Made by a program: the position numbers and the translations under genes
Shown here: positions 1-6,049 of the stretch, in pieces
Layout of the letters: each line of letters starts with the position of its first letter
Numbering within the stretch: position 1 is the first letter of the stretch
Notes under the pieces: model-generated
What the model was told of the DNA's origin: nothing
Seen by the model: the letters and a program-made list of their open reading frames with translations, nothing else
Databases searched by the model: none
Assembly (NCBI GenBank): GCA_026785815.1
Contig: JAJAZH010000292.1
Span: 1-8,099, forward strand
Reading direction: 5' to 3'
Origin: Ramlibacter sp.
Lineage (GTDB): Bacteria; Pseudomonadota; Gammaproteobacteria; Burkholderiales; Burkholderiaceae_C
DNA: 8,099 nucleotides

Positions 1-117
1 GGATGTGAATGAGCCGGGCTGAAGAAACTTGCAAAGTGCCCGACCAGGAGAACCAATTCAAGAGCAGAAGCCATGCCAGAAGTCAGGCGTATGACAATCG
101 CTTACCTTTCTTGAGCC
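1..117. other. upstream region of the MFS gene, no supported gene
   Basis: All three forward frames hit a stop within the first 22 bases, so at most a few codons of an upstream gene could end here. An AGGAG at 46-50 looks like a Shine-Dalgarno, but the next ATG (73-75) lies 22 bases downstream, too far for normal use. From that ATG a 13-codon frame runs to a TGA at 112-114, in the same frame as the MFS gene that starts at 118. On the reverse strand an open frame starts at an ATG at 74 and runs off the left edge, but it has no ribosome site and is too short to judge. I see no convincing -35/-10 pair. Confidence 0.4.
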
Positions 118-1299
118 ATGAACGCTAACTGGCTGCCGCTCTTTGCCACCCTGGCGATCCAGGCCCTGGTCGCGATGGCTGTGCTGGCGCCGCCGGTAAT
201 CGCCCCAGTGGTGGCGGCTGCGCTGGGTGTGGCGCCGATCTACGCCGGCCTGTATGTGGCCATCGTCTATGTTGGCGCCATGCTGGCCAGTCTGGCGGCC
301 GGCGCCGCTGTCGCTCGATTCGGTGCCATCCGCGTCAGCCAGGCGGGTCTGGTGTTGTGCGCGGTGGGGCTGGCGTTGTGTGCCGTGCCCTCGGTGTGGG
401 TGTTCGCGCTGGGCGGCTTGCTGGTCGGCCTCGGCTACGGTCCGATCACGCCGGCCAGTTCCTGGCTGCTGGCGCAGACCACCCCTGCGCACCGGTTGTC
501 GCTGGTGTTTTCGATCAAGCAGACCGGTGTGCCGCTGGGCGGCATGCTGGCCGGCGCACTGGTGCCCAGCACCATGCTGGCGATCGGCTGGCAAGGCGCA
601 TTGCTCGCAGTCGCTGCGGCCAACCTGCTGTGCGCTGCGCTGGTGCAACCGCTGCGGAGCGGACTGGATGCGGACCGCGAACCGGACCGGCCACTCAAAT
701 TCGGCAATCTCGCGCAACCGATCCGGCTGGTGCTTTCGCAGCGCACGCTCGCTGTGCTGGCCGGCTGTTCCTTCGTGTTTTCCACGGCGCAACTCGCGCT
801 GACCACCTACCTGGTGACCTACCTGGTCCAGGTGCTGGCCTACGGACTGGTGGCAGCAGGGCTGGCCCTGTCGGTTGCGCAGATCGGTGGCGTCGGTGGC
901 CGGATCCTGTGGGGCTTCGTGTCGGACCGCTGGCTGGGCGCCCAGCGCACGCTCGGCGGCCTGGCGCTGGTGATGGCCGCGAGCTGCGTGGCCACAGCCA
1001 TGTTGCATGTCAACATGCCGACCCTGCTGGTGTTCGCGATCCTGTTTGTCTTCGGCGCATCCGCCACCGGCTGGAACGGCGTCTACCTCGCAGAGGTGGC
1101 CCGGCGGGCGCCGGCCGGCATGGCCGGAGTGGCAACCGGCGGCAGCCTGGCCATCACCTTCCTGGGCGTGGTGCTGGGGCCGCCGGTGTTCGGTTTCCTG
1201 TCGGCGTCGTTCGACAGTTACCGCGTCGGTTATGCAGCGCTTGCGTTTCCCATCGCCGTCTGCTCCGTCATCCTGTTGCGGGCCCGGCCGCCGGCCTGA
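118..1299 (+). CDS. MFS family transporter
   Basis: This is an inner-membrane secondary transporter of the major facilitator superfamily; its substrate cannot be read from the sequence. The protein has 393 residues, the usual size for a 12-helix MFS member, and is almost entirely hydrophobic helices separated by short loops. The N-half has a glycine-rich TM2-loop-TM3 region (about residues 52-75, ending ARFGAIR), a G-rich segment GLGYGPITPASSW (104-116) and FSIKQTGVPLGG (131-142), typical of the family. A central hydrophilic loop with Asp, Arg and Pro (about 180-205) separates the halves. The C-half carries a motif-A-like GRILWGFVSDR (261-271). The start is fixed by an in-frame TGA six bases upstream (112-114); there is only a weak GAG as ribosome site. 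It stands alone on the plus strand and converges on the PBP gene, so there is no operon partner to hint at substrate. The MFS assignment is firm, the role unknown. Confidence 0.93.
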   Translation: MNANWLPLFATLAIQALVAMAVLAPPVIAPVVAAALGVAPIYAGLYVAIVYVGAMLASLAAGAAVARFGAIRVSQAGLVLCAVGLALCAVPSVWVFALGGLLVGLGYGPITPASSWLLAQTTPAHRLSLVFSIKQTGVPLGGMLAGALVPSTMLAIGWQGALLAVAAANLLCAALVQPLRSGLDADREPDRPLKFGNLAQPIRLVLSQRTLAVLAGCSFVFSTAQLALTTYLVTYLVQVLAYGLVAAGLALSVAQIGGVGGRILWGFVSDRWLGAQRTLGGLALVMAASCVATAMLHVNMPTLLVFAILFVFGASATGWNGVYLAEVARRAPAGMAGVATGGSLAITFLGVVLGPPVFGFLSASFDSYRVGYAALAFPIAVCSVILLRARPPA

Positions 1300-1311
1300 G
1301 CCTCCTTCCGA

Positions 1312-3939
1312 TCACTGGTTCGGTGCGGGAGCGGGGGCAGGCGCCGGTGCGCTGTCGGCACCGGACTCGAAACGCATGGACGGACTTCCGCGCGCCGGTT
1401 GGACCGGAGCTTCGCCGCCGACACGACGCTCTTCGCGTTGCGGCGCGGGAGCGGCTGGATTGGCTCCGGTGGGCCCGATCGAGGGAAAGCCGAGGGCAGG
1501 CGAGCCGAGCACGAACGGACGCTCAGGCCGGTCGAGGCGCTCGATCCGTTCCACCCGTTCGACCGGGCGCTCGAGCGTGCGCGACCCGCCTCGGGCATCT
1601 GGATACGTCAGCTCGATCGTGGCTGGGGCGTTGGCCGGGTTGCGATCGATCGGCGGCAAGCGCTGGAATTCCGGGCGCATGGCGTCTGGCGGCACAGGCG
1701 GCAACGCAGGCGCTGGGTCCATGGTGGCCGCGCCGGTCGAAGGCCGCGGCTGTTCGGCATCGGGCGCTTGCGCTTCAGGCGCCGGCTGCACGGCCTCGCG
1801 GGGCGGCTGGAACAGGCCCTGCCACCAGTCGTTGACGCGACCGAGCAGCGGATCCATCACGCCGGCGTCCTGCGGTGGCGCGGCAAAGCGGACCTGCGGC
1901 TCGATCACCCTGGCCTTGAGCGACAGCTGGAACACCTCTCCGACGATCGGCAAGGCACTGCGCGCGCCTTGGCCCCAGGCGTCCCCCATCGTCACCCGGT
2001 TGTCGTTGAAGCCGACCCATGCGCCGGCCACCAGTTGCGGATGCATCAGGATGAACCAGCCATCGGTGTTGTCCTGGGTGGTGCCGGTCTTGCCGGCGAC
2101 GTCGCCCTGGATGCCAAAGCGCTGCCGGATCGCGACGCCGGTGCCGACATCGACCACGCCGCGCAGGGCATCGAGCAGCGTCAGGTCGGCTGGCCCGGAG
2201 AGCGCCGGTTCCGGCGCGGCCGGACGGAACTCTTCCAGCACCTTGCCGTCGCGGCTTTCGACGCGCGTCACCACCATCGGTTCGATGTAGCTGCCGCCGT
2301 TGGCGATGGTGCCGTAAGCGGCCACCATCTCCTTGAGCGTCACCGGGCTGGTGCCGAGCGCCAGCGACGGCACCGGGTCGAGCTTGCTCTGGCGCACGCC
2401 CATTGCGCGGGCCAGTGTGGCGACACGCTGCGGACCGACCTTCTGCATCACCTGCGCGGTGATCGTGTTCTTGGAATACGACAGGCCTTCACGCAGCGTC
2501 ATCGAGCGGCCGCTCGGCGGCACGCCATCGGTGGGCCGCCAGATCACTCCACGATCGATCGGGATCTCCACCGCCGAGTCCATGAAGGTGTCAGTGGCGC
2601 GAGCGCCCGAATCGAAGGCCGCGCCGTAGACGAAGGGCTTGAAGGTCGATCCCGGCTGGCGCCGCGCCTGGTAGACATGGTCGAACTGGTCCTGGGCGAA
2701 ATCCCGGCTGCCGACCCAGGCCCGGACTTCGCCGTTGCGCGGATCGAGTGCCAGGAAGCCGGCCTGCAGCCGGGTCTTGTCTTCCTTCAGGGCCTGCATG
2801 AAAGCGCCGTCTGCCTGCAGTTGCCTGACCGCCTGTTCGTCGGCCTGCCCGGCCGCACGCGCCTCCTTGTATTGCTTCGACTCGCGCGTGAACTCCAGCA
2901 CCATCTCGCGCGTCCACGCCGAACGCCTGGCGTCGGCCAGCGCCTGCAGGACCGTGAGCTGCCGCGTCACCGCCTGGTTGGCCATCGCCTGGACCCGCGA
3001 GTCGATGGTCGTGCGCACCACCAGCCCGTCGGTGTAGATGCTGTAGCCCTTGCGGTCGGCCCACTCGATCAGCCAGCGGCGCAGTTGCTGGCTCAAGTGC
3101 GGCGCCGGGCCCAGCGGCTCGTTCTGGCGTTCGAAGTCGACCCGCAGCGGCCGCTGCTTGAGGGCCTGGTACTTCGCGGCATCCAGCTTCTTGTGCTTGA
3201 CCATCTGCGCCAGCACGATATTGCGGCGCTGGGTCGCGCGCTCCGGATTGATCACCGGGTTGTAGTAGCTGGTTCCCTTGAGCATGCCGATCAGGGTGGC
3301 GCTTTCCAGGACATCCAGTGCGTCGGCCGACTTGTCGAAATAGGTGCGGGCCGCCATCTCGATGCCGAACGCGTTGTACAGGATCGGGACAGTATTGAGG
3401 TAGGTCTCGAGGATTTCCGGCTTGGAATAGATCGCCTCGATCTTCAGCGCGGTGATCGCTTCCTTGACCTTGCGGGTGAGCGTCGGGGCCCGGCCGATTT
3501 CTTCCGGGTAGAGGTTGCGGGCCAGCTGCTGGGTGATGGTGGAGCCGCCTTCGCGGTCGCCCGAGATCGTGCGCAGCGCGGCCGAAGCGGTGCGCTTGAA
3601 GTCCATTCCGTGATGCTCGTAGAAGCGGTGATCTTCGGTCGCGATCAACGCCGCCACCACGTTGGGGGAGATGTCGGCGAGCTTGACCCAGTCGCGGTTG
3701 GCCCGCTTGAACATCGCCAATTCCTTGCCGTCGGCCGACATCACGATCGCCGGCGCTTCGGACTTCGACTTGCGCACGTCGCCGATGCTGGGGGTGAACG
3801 GGATCAGCACCAGCACGTACAGCAGCGCCAGCAGCGGGAACACGGCCAGCAGGATCGCCGCGCGCTTCCACCGGCCTTGCGGCAGGCGGTTGAAGAGGTC
3901 GACGACGAAGTCGCGGGCGCGGGCAAAAGCCGTATTCAT
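1312..3939 (-). CDS. class A penicillin-binding protein (bifunctional transglycosylase/transpeptidase, PBP1A-like)
   Basis: The product polymerises lipid II into glycan strands and cross-links the peptides, anchored in the inner membrane with its catalytic domains in the periplasm. Numbering from the ATG at 3939 (875 aa): a short cytoplasmic N-terminus, one TM helix (about 26-48), then the GT51 domain with EDHRFYEHHG (E102, the expected catalytic Glu), GGSTITQQLARN (131-142), RKVKEA (156-161, second key Glu E160) and EILETYLN (175-182). A helical, charged linker follows (about 320-390). The transpeptidase domain has all three motifs: STFK (431-434, nucleophile S431), SKN (489-491) and KTGTT (617-621). 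The last ~185 residues form a low-complexity tail rich in Pro, Ala, Arg and Glu. An in-frame TTG at 3966 would add nine residues; neither start has a clear Shine-Dalgarno and I prefer the ATG. The neighbours are not the pilMNOPQ genes that usually flank mrcA, so I give no symbol and suspect an additional class A PBP. Confidence 0.95.
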   Translation of the reverse strand: MNTAFARARDFVVDLFNRLPQGRWKRAAILLAVFPLLALLYVLVLIPFTPSIGDVRKSKSEAPAIVMSADGKELAMFKRANRDWVKLADISPNVVAALIATEDHRFYEHHGMDFKRTASAALRTISGDREGGSTITQQLARNLYPEEIGRAPTLTRKVKEAITALKIEAIYSKPEILETYLNTVPILYNAFGIEMAARTYFDKSADALDVLESATLIGMLKGTSYYNPVINPERATQRRNIVLAQMVKHKKLDAAKYQALKQRPLRVDFERQNEPLGPAPHLSQQLRRWLIEWADRKGYSIYTDGLVVRTTIDSRVQAMANQAVTRQLTVLQALADARRSAWTREMVLEFTRESKQYKEARAAGQADEQAVRQLQADGAFMQALKEDKTRLQAGFLALDPRNGEVRAWVGSRDFAQDQFDHVYQARRQPGSTFKPFVYGAAFDSGARATDTFMDSAVEIPIDRGVIWRPTDGVPPSGRSMTLREGLSYSKNTITAQVMQKVGPQRVATLARAMGVRQSKLDPVPSLALGTSPVTLKEMVAAYGTIANGGSYIEPMVVTRVESRDGKVLEEFRPAAPEPALSGPADLTLLDALRGVVDVGTGVAIRQRFGIQGDVAGKTGTTQDNTDGWFILMHPQLVAGAWVGFNDNRVTMGDAWGQGARSALPIVGEVFQLSLKARVIEPQVRFAAPPQDAGVMDPLLGRVNDWWQGLFQPPREAVQPAPEAQAPDAEQPRPSTGAATMDPAPALPPVPPDAMRPEFQRLPPIDRNPANAPATIELTYPDARGGSRTLERPVERVERIERLDRPERPFVLGSPALGFPSIGPTGANPAAPAPQREERRVGGEAPVQPARGSPSMRFESGADSAPAPAPAPAPNQ
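1344..1364. terminator. possible hairpin near the end of the convergent MFS/PBP pair
   Basis: CCGGTGC at 1344-1350 and GCACCGG at 1358-1364 form a perfect 7-bp stem with a 7-base loop, 45 bases past the MFS stop and inside the last codons of the PBP tail. There is no T-run after it on the plus strand, so it is not a standard intrinsic terminator. It could weakly stop MFS read-through or be a chance product of GC-rich Pro/Ala codons. Confidence 0.2.
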
Positions 3940-4120
3940 GGGACAGGGGTCTCGGACTTGGGGCAACAGATCAGCTCAAGCATGAGCGTAGGACGCAGCC
4001 GCGTCATCGGGTGTAGGACGCAACCCCAACGGCCGGCCGTGAATGCCGCGCGTGGGGGAGATTCCAGGGATGATTGGCCAGGTCTGGTGGGATGCGGACG
4101 ATGCCCGTAGGGCGTGTGTG
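3940..4120. promoter_or_regulatory. intergenic region upstream of the PBP gene and downstream of the DUF2889 gene
   Basis: Both flanking genes run leftwards, so this 181-bp gap should hold the end of the upstream transcript and the PBP promoter. I see no intrinsic terminator with a T-run; a small hairpin GCCC-GTA-GGGC lies at 4103-4113, just past the DUF2889 stop. A 12-bp palindrome ACGGCCGGCCGT lies at 4029-4040, and two copies of a 10-bp direct repeat follow towards the PBP gene. No good sigma-70 promoter stands out. The regulatory role is inferred from position only. Confidence 0.35.
3988..4022. repeat. tandem 10-bp direct repeat upstream of the PBP gene
   Basis: GTAGGACGCA occurs at 3988-3997 and again at 4013-4022, a 25-bp period, with partial similarity continuing on both sides (a CC two bases after each copy, matching G's before). 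Read on the PBP strand the unit is TGCGTCCTAC, 49 and 74 bases upstream of the ATG. GACGC-AGCC-GCGTC (3992-4005) overlaps the first copy as a 5-bp inverted repeat. The copies are exact, but whether they bind a protein is unknown. Confidence 0.6.
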
Positions 4121-4693
4121 TCAGGGGCCTGTTGGCGGCCGGTAATGCATCGGCATCAGGCGCCGGACCACCGGCCCTGCGACATCCCACGACATGCATT
4201 TGCCCAGGAAAAATGGCGGCGGCGCGCCGGCCGGGCGAACTTCGCCGCGGGCCTGCGCCTGCTGCGCAAGATAGCCCGGGATGGTCTGGAAGGCTGCTGT
4301 CGCCAGATTGAACAGCAACTCGCGCATGTGGGTGCAGCCGGCGACGCCGCCGATCGCTGTGTCGATGGCCTTGCGCCAGCCGGCGCCGAGCGTCGCGCCG
4401 ACCAGCTTTTGCATCGGATCGGTGGCCGCCTGGCATTCCCCGAAAGGCGCGCTTTCCATGGCCGTCGCAAGCGCCCGGATCGTCAGCGCGGCATCGACCG
4501 TCACCCGGATCCGCATGTGGTGGATGGCGTCGCCCGGCGCCAGTTCGCCGCGTTCGCTCATCTGGATCGGATAGCTCTTGAAATCGACCAGCTCGGCGTC
4601 GATGTCGAACAGGCCGTCCTCCCGCGCGAAGCCTTCGAAGGAAATGCGGCGGGTGTGCAGGGGCTTGCGGGGCGACGGGACGGGCAGGGACAT
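4121..4693 (-). CDS. DUF2889 family protein
   Basis: The family has no established biochemical function that I know of. The protein is 190 residues, without signal peptide or membrane segment, so it is probably cytoplasmic. Family features visible in order are R-I-S-F-E near residue 16, the DGLFDIDAELVDFKSY block (26-41), GDAIHHMRIRVTVDAALTI (54-72), an APFGEC segment with C87, LVGATLGAGWRKAI (97-110), and the most characteristic stretch GGVAGCTHMRELL (115-127) followed by AFQTIPGYL (134-142). C87, C120, H122 and C166 are candidate functional residues, but this is only inspection. The start ATG at 4693 lies 9 bp after the CoA-ester lyase stop, with a weak GAG before it, pointing to translation from the same message. 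It is the last gene of the MATE-MaoC-CitE run, which suggests an acyl-CoA or organic-acid role. The family call is confident; the function is open. Confidence 0.9.
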   Translation of the reverse strand: MSLPVPSPRKPLHTRRISFEGFAREDGLFDIDAELVDFKSYPIQMSERGELAPGDAIHHMRIRVTVDAALTIRALATAMESAPFGECQAATDPMQKLVGATLGAGWRKAIDTAIGGVAGCTHMRELLFNLATAAFQTIPGYLAQQAQARGEVRPAGAPPPFFLGKCMSWDVAGPVVRRLMPMHYRPPTGP

Positions 4694-4702
4694 GGCTCGA
4701 TT

Positions 4703-5560
4703 CTAGGCAAGGCCCAGGATCCGCCGGGCCTGCACCTCGTGCGGCCGGTCGATCATCTTGCCGTCGAGCGATGCGACTCCGCCAGACGGGCCCTCCCGCA
4801 GCGCTTTGAGCACCGCGTTGGCCCACGCCAGTTCCTGCTCGCTCGGATGGAAGGCGGCATTGATGGTGTCGCACTGCGCCGGATGGATCGCGGCCTTGGC
4901 AGCGAAGCCGTCGATGCGGCCTTGCGTGGTCTCAAGCGCGAGCCCTTCAAGATCGCGGAAATCGGTGTACACGGTGTCGATCGGCACCACGCCGGCCGCG
5001 GTCGCCGCCATCAGGCACAGGTCGCGCGTGAGCCGGAACGGGCTTCGGTACTGGCCGTCGGGGCTGCGGTTGGTGGTGGCACCGATCGCGCAGGACAGGT
5101 CCTCCGCGCCCCATAGCAGGCCCCACAACCGCGGCCCGCAGGCCTCGTAGCCTTTCAGGGCCAGCACCGCCTGCGGCGTTTCGGTGGCCACCGGAATGAT
5201 AGCGGTGACCCCCGGCGCCAGCCCGAGCGAGGCCTCGAAAGCGTCCAGGTAGTGCCCGAGCTGGATCACATCCTGCGGGCCGCCGCATTTGGGCAGCATG
5301 ACGCCGTCGGGCCGGCCGGCCATCACCGCTGCCAGGTCGCGCAGCAGCATGCCGGTGTCGAGCGCGTTGACGCGGACGAAGATCTTCTTGTCGCCGCGCG
5401 GCTGTCCCAGCAGCCCGAGCACGGTGGCGCCGGCAGCTTCCTTGCTGGCCTGGGCCACGGAATCTTCCAGGTCGAGAATCAGCGCATCGGCCGAACAGGC
5501 CATCGCCTTGTCGAACTTGCGCGGGCTGTCGCCCGGCACAAACAGCAGCGAGCGGATCAT
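4703..5560 (-). CDS. HpcH/HpaI aldolase - citrate lyase beta (CitE-like) CoA-ester lyase
   Basis: The family makes or breaks a C-C bond in 3-hydroxyacyl-CoA thioesters (malyl-, methylmalyl- or citramalyl-CoA) with Mg2+ in a TIM barrel, releasing an acyl-CoA and a 2-oxoacid. The 285-residue length is normal for stand-alone CitE-like lyases. Visible landmarks are RSLLFVPGDSPRK (3-15), ALILDLEDSV (26-35), the substrate-binding arginine in FVRVN (R64), MLPK (88-91), the metal-ligand glutamate in ATETP (E127), the metal-ligand aspartate in GAEDL (D154), AAIHPAQ (223-229) and a C-terminal DGKMIDRPHEVQARRIL (266-282). There is no sign of the citrate lyase alpha or gamma subunits nearby, so a CoA-ester lyase is more likely than true citrate lyase. 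The start ATG overlaps the MaoC stop as ATGA and has no Shine-Dalgarno of its own, so translation is probably coupled. Exact substrate unknown; citramalyl-CoA or beta-methylmalyl-CoA are reasonable guesses. Confidence 0.93.
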   Translation of the reverse strand: MIRSLLFVPGDSPRKFDKAMACSADALILDLEDSVAQASKEAAGATVLGLLGQPRGDKKIFVRVNALDTGMLLRDLAAVMAGRPDGVMLPKCGGPQDVIQLGHYLDAFEASLGLAPGVTAIIPVATETPQAVLALKGYEACGPRLWGLLWGAEDLSCAIGATTNRSPDGQYRSPFRLTRDLCLMAATAAGVVPIDTVYTDFRDLEGLALETTQGRIDGFAAKAAIHPAQCDTINAAFHPSEQELAWANAVLKALREGPSGGVASLDGKMIDRPHEVQARRILGLA

Positions 5561-6018
5561 GTCGCGGCGGCCGGTTGCACCAGCATCAGCGCGGCACGGT
5601 CGCAGATGCAGACCACTTCACCGCGCTGGTTGTAGCCACGGTGCTCGAAGTCGACGATGCCGGAATCGGTGCGGGATTTCGACAGCCGCTTGCCCTTGAC
5701 GGTGGTTTCCACCCGCAGCGTGTCGCCGGCGAACACCGGCTTCGGAAACCGGATCTCCTTGAACCCGAGGTTGCCGATAGTGGTGCCGAGCGTGGTCTCG
5801 GTCACGCTGATGCCGACCACCAGCGCCAGGGTGAACATGCTGTTGACCAGCGGCCGGCCGAATTCGGTTTTGGCGGCGAATTCGGCATCGAGATGCAGCG
5901 GCTGGGTGTTCATGCTGAGCGTCGTGATCAGCAGGTTGTCCATTTCGGTCACGGTGCGCGTCACCGCATGGCTGAAGACATGACCGGGTTCGAACTGCTC
6001 GTAGTAGAGGCCTGCCAT
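5557..6018 (-). CDS. MaoC-like dehydratase/hydratase (hot-dog fold)
   Basis: MaoC-type enzymes add water to, or remove it from, enoyl-/3-hydroxyacyl-CoA. I place the start at the ATG at 6018 because GGAG lies six bases before it; a TTG at 6036 would add six residues but lies upstream of that site. This gives 153 residues, a single hot-dog domain. Visible: LYYEQFEPGHVF (4-15), an active-site-like LSMNTQPLHLDAEFA (34-48), FGRPLVNSMFTLALVVG (53-69, the family's hydratase-loop glycine replaced in part), LGFKEIRFPKPVFAGDTLRVE (84-104), and the strand with DFEHRGYNQRGEVV (123-136). The His (H42) aligns with the catalytic His of (R)-specific hydratases, while the usual Asp five residues earlier is Asn (N37). 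It overlaps the lyase gene by 4 bp and follows the MATE gene by 31 bp. Pairing with a CitE lyase suggests an itaconyl- or mesaconyl-CoA-type substrate, which is inference. Confidence 0.92.
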   Translation of the reverse strand: MAGLYYEQFEPGHVFSHAVTRTVTEMDNLLITTLSMNTQPLHLDAEFAAKTEFGRPLVNSMFTLALVVGISVTETTLGTTIGNLGFKEIRFPKPVFAGDTLRVETTVKGKRLSKSRTDSGIVDFEHRGYNQRGEVVCICDRAALMLVQPAAAT

Positions 6019-6024
6019 GGGGAA

Positions 6025-6028
6025 CTCC
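6025..6028 (-). promoter_or_regulatory. ribosome binding site that sets the MaoC start
   Basis: On the minus strand GGAG sits six bases before the ATG at 6018, good spacing. It lies downstream of the alternative TTG at 6036, so it supports the shorter MaoC protein. Confidence 0.7.
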
Positions 6029-6049
6029 GGGAACAATGGATGCCGGTGA

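Noticed and set aside
357..2290. Two overlapping plus-strand frames (357-1835 and 1007-2290) running from the MFS gene into the PBP gene
   Set aside because: They cross the convergent junction and read both genes in wrong frames; no domain is visible.
3940..3966. TTG start at 3966 for the PBP
   Set aside because: It would add nine residues with several prolines and a cysteine, and its only ribosome-site hint is a weak GAG. The ATG at 3939 gives the usual short cytoplasmic N-terminus before the TM helix. It is not fully excluded.
1399..4110. 903-codon open frame on the plus strand across the PBP gene
   Set aside because: It lies antisense to a PBP whose catalytic motifs are all intact. Its product is rich in Arg, His, Asp and Gly with no recognisable domain, as expected for a shadow in GC-rich DNA.
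4103..4113. GCCCGTAGGGC as intrinsic terminator of the four-gene run
   Set aside because: Only a 4-bp stem with a 3-base loop and no following T-run on the minus strand; too weak to call.
3936..4874. 312-codon minus-strand frame across the DUF2889 gene and the end of the lyase gene
   Set aside because: Off-frame shadow of two well-supported genes; the product has no family features.
4703..5560. CitE as a subunit of true citrate lyase
   Set aside because: No citrate lyase alpha, gamma (acyl carrier) or accessory genes lie beside it, and the MaoC neighbour fits a CoA-ester lyase better.
6019..6036. TTG start at 6036 for the MaoC gene
   Set aside because: The GGAG at 6025-6028 lies inside this extension and is ideally spaced for the ATG at 6018.
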